Origin: SIG78 sp045635745
GTDB taxonomy: Bacteria > Verrucomicrobiota > Lentisphaeria > Victivallales > Victivallaceae
Length of the DNA: 53,851 nucleotides
Assembly (NCBI GenBank): GCA_045635745.1
Contig: JAZTWG010000057.1
Span: 1 to 53,851 of the forward strand
Reading direction: 5' to 3'
Shown here: positions 1 to 8,168 of the stretch, piece after piece
How positions within the stretch are numbered: position 1 is the stretch's first letter
How the letters are laid out: each line of letters begins with the position of its first letter
The notes under the pieces: generated by a model
Seen by the model: the letters and a program-made list of their open reading frames with translations, nothing else
What the model was told of the DNA's origin: nothing
Database searches by the model: none
Translations under genes and position numbers: made by a program

Positions 1-31
1 CTCATAGTTGCAAACAACATTGTTTTATGTC

Positions 32-69
32 ATCAAATGCATCCGCATTTGATTGATGACTTCGTCATC
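32..69. repeat. two adjacent hairpins at the left edge
   Basis: A perfect 9-bp stem (32-40 with 45-53, loop ATCC) is followed one base later by a perfect 6-bp stem (55-60 with 64-69, loop TTC). Together with the terminator hairpin at 97-111 this makes three consecutive hairpins, as at the 3' end of a structured transcript or a mobile-element end. The upstream part lies outside the window, so identity cannot be decided. Confidence 0.5.
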
Positions 70-96
70 TTGAAGCTAAAGCTATTTCGGCAACAT

Positions 97-120
97 ACCG
101 GCTCAGCCGGTAGTTTTTTT
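97..120 (+). terminator. intrinsic terminator of an upstream plus-strand transcript
   Basis: ACCGGC (97-102), loop TCA, GCCGGT (106-111), then AG and seven T. The T-run lies only on the plus side, so it should end a plus-strand transcript entering from the left edge. Confidence 0.6.
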
Positions 121-134
121 ACACTAAAGCAATA

Positions 135-172
135 TAAAAAAATCCGCCGGAGAAATTTCCAGCGGATATTTT
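135..172 (-). terminator. terminator of the pilus-like operon
   Basis: Read on the minus strand, an 8-bp stem (143-150 with 159-166, one G-U pair) is followed by a T-run at 135-142. It sits 15 bases past the stop codon of the last secretin, as expected for the end of the operon. A shorter T-run on the other side may let it work in both directions. Confidence 0.7.
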
Positions 173-180
173 TGCACTGC

Positions 181-2559
181 TCAGTAGATATCGCCGATAC
201 CGGCCGAACTGGGCTTGCCCACCGTATCCGAGGGGAAGTAGGGCATCCCGTTAGGTTTGAGCATACGCGCCGTTACAAAGATCAGCAGATTGGTTTTTTT
301 GACCGTTGACGATTTGGACTTGAAAAAGTTGCCCAGCAGCGGAATATCGCCGAGGAAAGGCACTTTGTCATTGACGGTCTGGGTAAAGTCTTTGATCATA
401 CCGCCGACCACCACGGTTTCTTCGTTGTAAATCGTCAGATTGGTGCTGGTGTGACGTTCGGAAATGATCGGACGGGTGATCTCTGTTTCGTTACCGCCTT
501 CGTCGATGTATGTATAAGCAGTCCAACCCACATGCGCAGTCACCCACGGCTGCACATCCATCATGATCAGACGGTTTTCTTTATCGACCTTGGGGGTCAC
601 TTCCATGGTGATACCCAATTCCTGCTTTTCGAATTCCGGCCACGGCGGAGTTACCGAAGTCATGGTCACACCGCCTTCAGTGGTCGATTCAGTATCGCCT
701 TCTTCCCATTCCCAGGCAAAGTAGCGTTCGCTCACCATCTTGATCGTGACTTTTTTGCCGTCATCGGTAAGAACTTTCGGCGAAGAAAGAATATCTTTGG
801 TGTTCATCTGATTGACCGCATTGACTATCAGATTGTAGTCATAGCCATTTTCAGAACGGCTGAACACAATGGTATCTTTACCGGAATTGTTGATCACATT
901 CTCATTGGTATCAAACTGCAGACGGCCATTGGTCTGCCCCTTGTCGCCATTGGGACGGCCAAGTGACTGGATAAATCCGAGCTCTTTGAGGTCATCCTGT
1001 TCGATTTCCACAAATTTCACCTGGATCTGAACCAGCACCGGCGGATCCTGCTGACGGATCGCCAGCAAAGCCTGGTCGATCTTGGCAAGGTTTTCCGGAG
1101 TATTCAAAACGATCAGTGAACGGAATTTCGGGTCATACATAACCTTGGAACCAAAAGGAAACTCAATGTCGGTCTTCGGGTCAAGCTTAAGATTTTCCAT
1201 GATCGATTCCGGTTCGCTGTTGCCGCCAAGCGCAGTAAGCATAGCTTCGTCGAAAGGAAACACCTGGATCTGCATATCGTCCAAAGCAGCATCCTGCGGC
1301 GCAAAGATAACTGCATTCTTTTCGATTTTATACTTCATATTGGTATTTTTAGCCAACAAATCGATGATCTCTTTCAAAGGTTTGTTGGTCAAGCTCAAAT
1401 TCACCAGCGGATACTGACTGGCAACAGCAGAAGCCTGCGGTGCAGGGGTGTTGCTGTCTGTTTCTTCTTCTTCATCTTCCTCGTCATCGTCGCTGGCGGC
1501 GTTCTTCTGGGTTATACCCAACTGCCCCGCATCTTCAGCAGGAGCAGCAGGCGCACCGGGAGCAGCATTGGGGTAATAGAGGAAAAAGTTGACCTTGGTC
1601 TTATCGCGCAGATATTTCAACGCTTCCGGCAGCGGAGTACCGGCATTGCGCGAGTCACCATCAAAAGTTACAGTGTATTCTTTCTGGAGTTCTTCGCGGA
1701 TCTTTTTGGTTTCTTCATTTTCCTGAATCGCAAAGTTTTTCCGGATATCAAAAACGTCGGCTACTTTCTTGACTTCTTCCTGTTTTTTCAACGAAGGCAA
1801 TACCGTACCCCACGCCGCTTCAACAACGCCGCGTTTGTGAGTCAGCCGGAAACGTTCTCTGCCGGCGGCTTTGATCTTTTCATCACAGGCTTTCATGCCC
1901 TGCACAGCTTCAGGTGAAATACTGTCGATAAACAACACTTCCTGAAAACGTTTGCGCGCAATTTCGTACTGACCGGTATAGAAAAGCAATTTTGCCTGTT
2001 TAAGCAATACCTGGATCTTGTATTGGTCATCACTCAAGCCGGGAATAACATTGGCCTGATTCAACGCAGTACGTTTGGCCGCGGCCGCACGCATCTTTTC
2101 ATAAGTTGCGATCCGGGCATTCATTTCCTTGGCAGAGGCCGGATAAATATTGATCGCTTCTTTGCAGAGCGCTATAGCTTTGTCAAAATCATTGGCATTG
2201 GCTTCTTCGTGTGCCTTGAGCGCTGTTTCCTGTGCCAGATAGTAGTAGGACTTGGCGATCATTTCCTGCGTTTTATTGTATTTATCAGTAAAATACTCGC
2301 TGTTGGGCATCAATGACTGATAGATACGCGCCGCATCGGCATAATTTTTGGCGGCATCAAGATACTGACCTGCCAGAAACAACTCAGTACCTTTGCTGAC
2401 AAACTCTTTGGCAGAGGCCTCTTCCTTCTGTTTATCCACGCTGAAAGCATCAACTGTTGTATTGATACTGCTAACGATTTTTTCATCATCCGCCATTACC
2501 GGCAAACCGGCGGAACATACCGCAGCGAACAACAGCATTTTCACATATTTTCTGCTCAT
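181..2559 (-). CDS. secretin (GspD/PilQ family), second copy in the locus
   Basis: Outer-membrane channel protein of the type II secretion/type IV pilus kind, 792 residues. Residues 1-23 form a signal peptide. TPR-like helices fill about 50-230. Secretin N-type subdomains follow (about 295-330 and 385-425), separated by a Pro/Ala segment and a very acidic linker (357-368). The secretin core runs from about 505 (VLVQIQVKFVEIEQDDLKEL) to about 775 and ends with the typical ETVVVGGMIKD and PFLGDIPLLGNFF motifs. A good AGAGGAG ribosome site precedes the ATG, 23 bases after the previous secretin. It is the last gene of the operon. By family it forms a ring in the outer membrane; what passes through is unknown. 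Two secretins side by side is unusual, and this copy has its own acidic linker, so it is not a recent duplicate. Confidence 0.88.
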   Translation of the reverse strand: MSRKYVKMLLFAAVCSAGLPVMADDEKIVSSINTTVDAFSVDKQKEEASAKEFVSKGTELFLAGQYLDAAKNYADAARIYQSLMPNSEYFTDKYNKTQEMIAKSYYYLAQETALKAHEEANANDFDKAIALCKEAINIYPASAKEMNARIATYEKMRAAAAKRTALNQANVIPGLSDDQYKIQVLLKQAKLLFYTGQYEIARKRFQEVLFIDSISPEAVQGMKACDEKIKAAGRERFRLTHKRGVVEAAWGTVLPSLKKQEEVKKVADVFDIRKNFAIQENEETKKIREELQKEYTVTFDGDSRNAGTPLPEALKYLRDKTKVNFFLYYPNAAPGAPAAPAEDAGQLGITQKNAASDDDEEDEEEETDSNTPAPQASAVASQYPLVNLSLTNKPLKEIIDLLAKNTNMKYKIEKNAVIFAPQDAALDDMQIQVFPFDEAMLTALGGNSEPESIMENLKLDPKTDIEFPFGSKVMYDPKFRSLIVLNTPENLAKIDQALLAIRQQDPPVLVQIQVKFVEIEQDDLKELGFIQSLGRPNGDKGQTNGRLQFDTNENVINNSGKDTIVFSRSENGYDYNLIVNAVNQMNTKDILSSPKVLTDDGKKVTIKMVSERYFAWEWEEGDTESTTEGGVTMTSVTPPWPEFEKQELGITMEVTPKVDKENRLIMMDVQPWVTAHVGWTAYTYIDEGGNETEITRPIISERHTSTNLTIYNEETVVVGGMIKDFTQTVNDKVPFLGDIPLLGNFFKSKSSTVKKTNLLIFVTARMLKPNGMPYFPSDTVGKPSSAGIGDIY

Positions 2560-2582
2560 AGTCTAACGAAACTCCTCTGATA

Positions 2583-5009
2583 TTAGCGATTGAAATCCAC
2601 CAACGCACGGTTTTTGGTCGATCCCGGATTCCAGGGCGTGCCTTTGGGGGTCATCAAACGTGCTGTAATGAACATAAGCATTGTGCGGTTGGCTATATTA
2701 TTCTGCTGATCCCGGAAGAAATTACCGATAAACGGTATTTCGCCCAGCAGCGGCCACTTGTCATCACGGGCACTGGTTTCATTATCAACCATGCCGCCGA
2801 TCAATACGGTTTCGCCATCATAAAGTGTGATATTGGTTAAAATTTCACGACGGGCAATTTCCGGCATTTTCAGATTGAATTCGCGACGGGCAAGCCAGGT
2901 TCTCGGCTGACCATTGCCTTCGGTATATACCCCGTAAACCATCGGGTTGTCATGGTCGCGGGTATGAGACAGAAAGACCGGTTTGATATCATTGAGTTTG
3001 ATCGTGTAGTTATCGGTCAAAACTTCCGGTTTTACCGAGAAGGTCACACCGATATCAAGAGCATCGCCCCAATCCGGAGCATCCCCTTCCAATTTGATAT
3101 TGAAGCCGTCACTTTCCATATCCGGCTGTTCCCATTCAGTAATGAAGTAGGTCTTTTCGGTCATCTTGATCTCGGCGGGACGTGCGGGAGCGTTTTCCGA
3201 AAGAATTCGCGGCGATGCCAGCACTTCTGCCTGACGATTCTGCGCCACAGCATTGATCGACAGACTCAAGTCCACTTTCATATCCGAGCCGAAGATCTTT
3301 TCGCCGAAGTTCGGGAAGATCTTGAGATCGTTCAGCACCCGGAACATCTGGCCGCCTTCTTCAGGATCGCCGGTGCCATGACGGGTGGGGTCTTTAGTGC
3401 CCAGACTCCAGACATTGCCTTTGGTTCTGCCGGCGCTGAAGGTCCATTCAAAGCCCAATTCATTCAAATTGGTATCATTCAGTTCGATCATCTTGATCTC
3501 CACCATGATCAACGGTTTATCCAACGCATCGAGCTGACGGAGCAAAGCACCCATACGGCGCAGATTTTCGGTGGTGTTGCGCACCAGCAGACGTTCCGTG
3601 GCAGGATTGTAGATAATGTTGCTGCCGGGACCGAAGGTGATCCAGCGTTTCTCAAAATATTCTTTCAAGGCCGCTGAAGTCAGCAGGGTCTTATTGCCTT
3701 CGGCAGTAACTGCGGGCGCAGATGACTCGGATGAAACATCGCCGCCTTCATCTTCCGGAGCGCCGTCACCGCTGCTGCTTTCCATAGATTTCATGCCGGA
3801 AGAAGTGGTGCGGGTGGTTTTGGAATCAATGATTTCAGCAATGATATCGCTGCGTACCGGAAAATCTTCTGTGCTGAGGTTGTCCACATTGCCGAAGATC
3901 ACCTGATTGCCGTTGAAACTGTAGGAAAGACCCGATGCCATGCTGAAATAACGAACAATATCCAGCATGCTCGATCTGCCCAGATCCAGCGAAACCGGAC
4001 GGTTGTTTTCATTCGGATCACTGAATTTGCTGATCACAACCACGCCGGCATTTTTCACCACGTCGTTCATATAACGGATAACCGCACCAACGGTACTGGT
4101 GCCGTGAGGAACCTTTTCAACTTCAATGGCTTCAAGCTTGTTATAAAGATCGGTATGGGCATTTTTGCGGATCGATGCCTGACGCCCGGTGCCCAGATCC
4201 TGCACCGCAATACGGCTCAAAGGTTCGGCCCATTCCCAAGCGTTGCGCGCATCAGTAATGAGAATGCTTTCTTTGCTGCGGTCAACACCCATATTGTAGA
4301 GGCGTTTGTAAACCAGCGAAAGCATATTCACCGCTTCGAGATTATACGGATCGATCAGCAGAACCCGTTCCAGCTTGATGATCGCATTTTCCAACTTGTT
4401 GTTGCGGATCAGCAGTTGAGCTTCCCGCAAATTCATATCAATATTCTTCTGACGGGCAGCATAATCCGGAGATACTGTTTCCAAACTTACCTGTTTATTA
4501 AATTTACCCGCCTGCAGATGTTTCTGGCACTCCAGAATAAAATTGGTTATATATTCGCGATCCGGAGTCAGATCATGTGCCTTCTGAGCCTTATCCAGAG
4601 CTTCACTGTATTTTTTGCTCTCGGCAAGCTTGTTGGCCTCTTTCATCATATCACTGCTGTAAACACGTTTGATACGCTTGATATTGTTCTGAATTTCAGC
4701 ACGCTTGTTCACTGCCAGATCGCCGCTGAGTTTCTCGATTTTCTTCAGCGCCTCATTCAAACCATTCAGCGCTTTAGCATATTCGCCATCGCTGGCGGCA
4801 ATGACCGCATTGCGGCGTTCAGCTTCAACCGCATCAAGCACACTCTGTCTGGCAGCATGATTTGATTGATAAAAAGCTTGCGCCTGTTCTGCAATATCTG
4901 TCGCAGCAGATTTTTCTGCACCGTTCAAACCGAGCGGCAGCACCAGAGCTCCAGCCAAACCAAGCGGCCCGACCTGACGCAGCCATATTGATCTTGTTGT
5001 CTTACTCAT
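2583..5009 (-). CDS. secretin (GspD/PilQ family), Amuc_1098-like
   Basis: 808 residues with an export signal (hydrophobic stretch about 12-30, ending near Ala31). TPR-like helical repeats occupy roughly 50-240. N-type subdomains follow, with a Ser/Glu/Gly-rich linker near 400-440. The secretin core starts near 490 (MVEIKMIELNDTNLNELGF) and ends with GETVLIGGMVDNE and PLLGEIPFIGNFF. In gene order it matches Amuc_1098 of Akkermansia, which closes the Amuc_1098-1102 pilus-like cluster; here a second secretin follows. Expected role: outer-membrane pore for a pilus or pseudopilus. No assembly ATPase (PilB/GspE) or inner-membrane platform (PilC/GspF) is in the window. Confidence 0.88.
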   Translation of the reverse strand: MSKTTRSIWLRQVGPLGLAGALVLPLGLNGAEKSAATDIAEQAQAFYQSNHAARQSVLDAVEAERRNAVIAASDGEYAKALNGLNEALKKIEKLSGDLAVNKRAEIQNNIKRIKRVYSSDMMKEANKLAESKKYSEALDKAQKAHDLTPDREYITNFILECQKHLQAGKFNKQVSLETVSPDYAARQKNIDMNLREAQLLIRNNKLENAIIKLERVLLIDPYNLEAVNMLSLVYKRLYNMGVDRSKESILITDARNAWEWAEPLSRIAVQDLGTGRQASIRKNAHTDLYNKLEAIEVEKVPHGTSTVGAVIRYMNDVVKNAGVVVISKFSDPNENNRPVSLDLGRSSMLDIVRYFSMASGLSYSFNGNQVIFGNVDNLSTEDFPVRSDIIAEIIDSKTTRTTSSGMKSMESSSGDGAPEDEGGDVSSESSAPAVTAEGNKTLLTSAALKEYFEKRWITFGPGSNIIYNPATERLLVRNTTENLRRMGALLRQLDALDKPLIMVEIKMIELNDTNLNELGFEWTFSAGRTKGNVWSLGTKDPTRHGTGDPEEGGQMFRVLNDLKIFPNFGEKIFGSDMKVDLSLSINAVAQNRQAEVLASPRILSENAPARPAEIKMTEKTYFITEWEQPDMESDGFNIKLEGDAPDWGDALDIGVTFSVKPEVLTDNYTIKLNDIKPVFLSHTRDHDNPMVYGVYTEGNGQPRTWLARREFNLKMPEIARREILTNITLYDGETVLIGGMVDNETSARDDKWPLLGEIPFIGNFFRDQQNNIANRTMLMFITARLMTPKGTPWNPGSTKNRALVDFNR

Positions 5010-5062
5010 GCACGGATTCCCTTTGATATGTTTATTTTATACTTAAATTTCTTTCCTGAAAA

Positions 5063-6367
5063 TCAATTCCTGCGCCCACGTGAACGGCGACCGGGAACTT
5101 GCCGGGGCTCCGGAGTCATCGACTCCTGACCGGCATTGAGATCGCTGTTATTGCTGCTGCCGTATGCAGAGCGCAAACGCTGGTACAGTGTATTTTCTTC
5201 GTCAATCAGATTTAAAGTAACTTTCCGGACTTTGCCGGCACTTGGCGTATATTCCAGAACAACGGATTTTTCCTGGATGGCAAGTACTTTGCATTTGCCG
5301 GTTTCCGCATTTTCACCATCGCCCTGAATATCAAAAACATCACCCACGGTCACATAGCTGCGCTTTTTGGAACTGTTCGGCTGCTGAATACGGATCTTGC
5401 GGCCGGGATTGCGGATATCACGCAAATCAGCTGTACGTTTATGCGGGTCATACACCTTCTGGCCGACACGCATTTCAATACGGTCCTTGGGATCGTTGCT
5501 GTCAACCGGCATAATATAAACGGTCGAATCATCTTCCTTAAATGCCGATGAAGTACCCTGCACGCTCTTTTCGCGCTTGATCGCATCCACAAAACGGTAT
5601 CGCACTCCATTAAGATTGATATTGCCGGAGTTATACATCATCGTCAACGAATGGCGGTTCACCGCCACCTGAATCTCGTAAGTATTTTTATCCTTGGGAT
5701 TGCGCGTGAATACACCGCGCAGTGCAAGCGGCAGCTCCACCCGGCGGATACGGGAAACAAAAAGCAATTTATCCAACGTAGGAACACTCTTATTATTAGT
5801 AATATCACTGCCGCAATAATATTCAAACCAGTTGGAGTATTTATCTCCATCTTTATCCTGATCAGCATCGGTGCCATTGGCAGGATCAAGACCTACGCGC
5901 ATTTCAACACGGTCGGGCAGACCATCGCCATCGGTATCGCGGTTGACGAGTTTCTTTTCAAAATCTTCCGGATCTTTCGGGTCAGTAAGCTCCTGACCGC
6001 AATCGGTAAACGGGCATTTGATATCGCCGGCACGCAGCTGGGCCCAGGGAATGATTTTTTTGCAATCACGGCAGCGCAGTGCTTTGACCGGCACCATCAG
6101 ACCGGGCTTGCCGTAACCGATCAAACCTTCGCCGGCACGCTCCTGCCAGTTGATTTGCAGATTACCGGGCGAAAACATGCTTGCCTCTTCTTGCGACTGC
6201 ATGTAATACTTTATTTCTTTTATCTCCAACTCACTTTTGCCGGAAGCAGTTCCCATGCTGGTATCAGTATTGTTAACAATATTCAAAAGATAAGTCAACG
6301 CAACAATAAAGCTCAACATCAGGAAGCCGAGCAGAAATTTTTCATAATGTTGTTTTATCAGATCCAC
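5063..6367 (-). CDS. membrane-anchored protein with zinc ribbon and calcium-type repeats
   Basis: 434 residues. One membrane helix (about 12-31) is followed by a long exported part. A four-cysteine knuckle (C99, C102, C118, C123) looks like a zinc ribbon, rare on the exported side. Two Asp-rich loops (DTDGDGLPD at 144-152 and DADQDKDGD at 167-175) resemble thrombospondin type 3 or EF-hand calcium sites. The C-terminal half has beta-rich segments, possibly SH3/PDZ-like as in GspC/PilP linkers, then a basic Arg-rich tail. It lies between the Amuc_1100-like gene and the first secretin, the place of Amuc_1099. I infer an inner-membrane to secretin connector; this is position-based only. Confidence 0.6.
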   Translation of the reverse strand: MDLIKQHYEKFLLGFLMLSFIVALTYLLNIVNNTDTSMGTASGKSELEIKEIKYYMQSQEEASMFSPGNLQINWQERAGEGLIGYGKPGLMVPVKALRCRDCKKIIPWAQLRAGDIKCPFTDCGQELTDPKDPEDFEKKLVNRDTDGDGLPDRVEMRVGLDPANGTDADQDKDGDKYSNWFEYYCGSDITNNKSVPTLDKLLFVSRIRRVELPLALRGVFTRNPKDKNTYEIQVAVNRHSLTMMYNSGNINLNGVRYRFVDAIKREKSVQGTSSAFKEDDSTVYIMPVDSNDPKDRIEMRVGQKVYDPHKRTADLRDIRNPGRKIRIQQPNSSKKRSYVTVGDVFDIQGDGENAETGKCKVLAIQEKSVVLEYTPSAGKVRKVTLNLIDEENTLYQRLRSAYGSSNNSDLNAGQESMTPEPRQVPGRRSRGRRN

Positions 6368-6386
6368 AATACCACCACCATTAATT

Positions 6387-8150
6387 TCAGTTTATCTCAT
6401 CTTTGCTGTACTCTATATAGTCAACCACAATTGTTGCCTTACAGAACGTACTGCGGCCGGCAACACATTCCGGATACACACCCTTTTCCTCAAATATCGA
6501 GCTGTCTTCCGCAATTTTTCTGTTTTCGCCGCGATCATCCATATTGCCGGAATTGCCGTTGTTTGCAGCAGCAGCATTATTAAACAGCCCCTGGGCTTTG
6601 TCAATAATTGCCTGGATCTGATCTTCCTGTTTCTGCAATTCAAAGCGCTTTACAACATACATGCGGTTATCTTTGTACGCATCGTTGAGCTGCTTGAGAA
6701 ATTCACGGATCTCCACTTCACGGCTGATCACGGTTATAATGTAGGTGAATTTTTTATAGTTGGGATTGCTGGTATCGCCAGCCAGATTCACATATGAAAA
6801 ATCCGTCAGCGAGTCGATATTGGAACTCACCATACGCTTGGCAACATCGCCGACGATCTCCCAATGCCGGATAACATCAGCCGGATTGGCTGTGAGCAAA
6901 GCCCCGTTGGCTTTTCCATCCATTGAAGAACTGTTCTGGGAAGAAGCCGTTTGCTGCGTGATACTGCGTTTATCGCCAACATCAACAAATCCTTTGTTAT
7001 CTTTGAGCTGCGGAAGAGTTTTCTGACCGTAGCCCACACCGGCATTGAACACGTTGCCGGCATCCAGAATTTTTTTGATCTCTTCGTACATCTTGCGCGA
7101 ATAGGCTTCCAGACGCGATGTCGATTGACCGAGATTACGCGGCAGCCCCAGACTTGCCAGAAAGATTTCTTCGCGGTTGCGGCTGTCGACTGTTTCCGGA
7201 GTAATCTTCTGGATTTCGCTGGTAAAGATATCCATTGAGTTTTCCCACAGTTTAGTATCCCACAGCACCGATTTGGGATCGTTGGCAATGCGTTCCGGTG
7301 TAGCACCACGCTCATTGACAAAACGGCGGTAGGTCTGTTCGCGCGGCCCGAGCATATCTTTTTCTTTCTGCCAGAAATCGCGGAAAATACTCTTCATTAC
7401 TTCCGGCGAAACATTTCCATCGCAGATATTAAAATAAAAATCAAACAATTTTGCATCTTCGGCTTTAGTCTTTATGAGCTCCCGCATAGCATCGTTAGCG
7501 GAGCTGCTGGAGATATAGCTGAAGAATTCCATGCGTTTTTTCTGGGCCGCAGCCAAATTAAGACTGATTGCAGAACGGAGTTCGTCCTGCTGTTTCTCGG
7601 CAGCGCTGATCTTTCTCCTCTGTTCCTGAACTACACGCAGCTTACCTTCCTGGGTATCCTCATTGTCTTCAAGAACTTTTGCTTCTTTCCTCATCTTTTG
7701 AAGCTCAGCGGATTTTTTGTCATAATCACTCAAACTGTCGACGAATTTCTTGTGGGCTGCCTCAAATTCGTTTCTTTTCTTGACAAAAACTTCGCTTTTG
7801 TCAAATATTTCAAAAATTTTTGCCAGTTCATCCAGCGCCTGTTTATTGAGATCGTACACAAAAATCTCCAACGCCGGCTCTTTCACCCGCCCGAAAAATA
7901 TTTTCAATTTTTCTGCTTTGTTGCGGAAAGCTTCGGCATCTTTCTGTACTAATCCGATATTTTCTGCCTGTGCACCAACCTGCCCGCGGTTTACCGCAAT
8001 AAAGCGGCCTTTCATCTTTTCTGCATCTTCCTGATGGGTATGCATCTCATTAAACTTTATTGCCGACATCACCAGCAGCACCAGAATAGCAACAGCAGCA
8101 ATTGCCAGCACACCGACCAGAAATATATTCTTTTTTATGAACTTGTTCAT
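6387..8150 (-). CDS. Amuc_1100 family pilus-like protein (PilO-like)
   Basis: 587 residues: N-terminal membrane helix (about 8-32), a long charged coiled coil (about 90-210) and a C-terminal domain whose last strand-helix pattern (IITVISREVEIREFLKQLND, then VVKRFELQ) fits the ferredoxin-like fold of PilO/GspM. A Gly/Asn-rich stretch precedes the end. Gene order (PilM fusion, this gene, connector, secretin) matches Akkermansia, where Amuc_1100 is known as a surface-associated protein that signals through TLR2. By analogy it belongs to the inner-membrane alignment complex. Whether it has any host activity cannot be read from sequence. Confidence 0.75.
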   Translation of the reverse strand: MNKFIKKNIFLVGVLAIAAVAILVLLVMSAIKFNEMHTHQEDAEKMKGRFIAVNRGQVGAQAENIGLVQKDAEAFRNKAEKLKIFFGRVKEPALEIFVYDLNKQALDELAKIFEIFDKSEVFVKKRNEFEAAHKKFVDSLSDYDKKSAELQKMRKEAKVLEDNEDTQEGKLRVVQEQRRKISAAEKQQDELRSAISLNLAAAQKKRMEFFSYISSSSANDAMRELIKTKAEDAKLFDFYFNICDGNVSPEVMKSIFRDFWQKEKDMLGPREQTYRRFVNERGATPERIANDPKSVLWDTKLWENSMDIFTSEIQKITPETVDSRNREEIFLASLGLPRNLGQSTSRLEAYSRKMYEEIKKILDAGNVFNAGVGYGQKTLPQLKDNKGFVDVGDKRSITQQTASSQNSSSMDGKANGALLTANPADVIRHWEIVGDVAKRMVSSNIDSLTDFSYVNLAGDTSNPNYKKFTYIITVISREVEIREFLKQLNDAYKDNRMYVVKRFELQKQEDQIQAIIDKAQGLFNNAAAANNGNSGNMDDRGENRKIAEDSSIFEEKGVYPECVAGRSTFCKATIVVDYIEYSKDEIN

Positions 8151-8168
8151 TATATCTTCAATCTCCTG

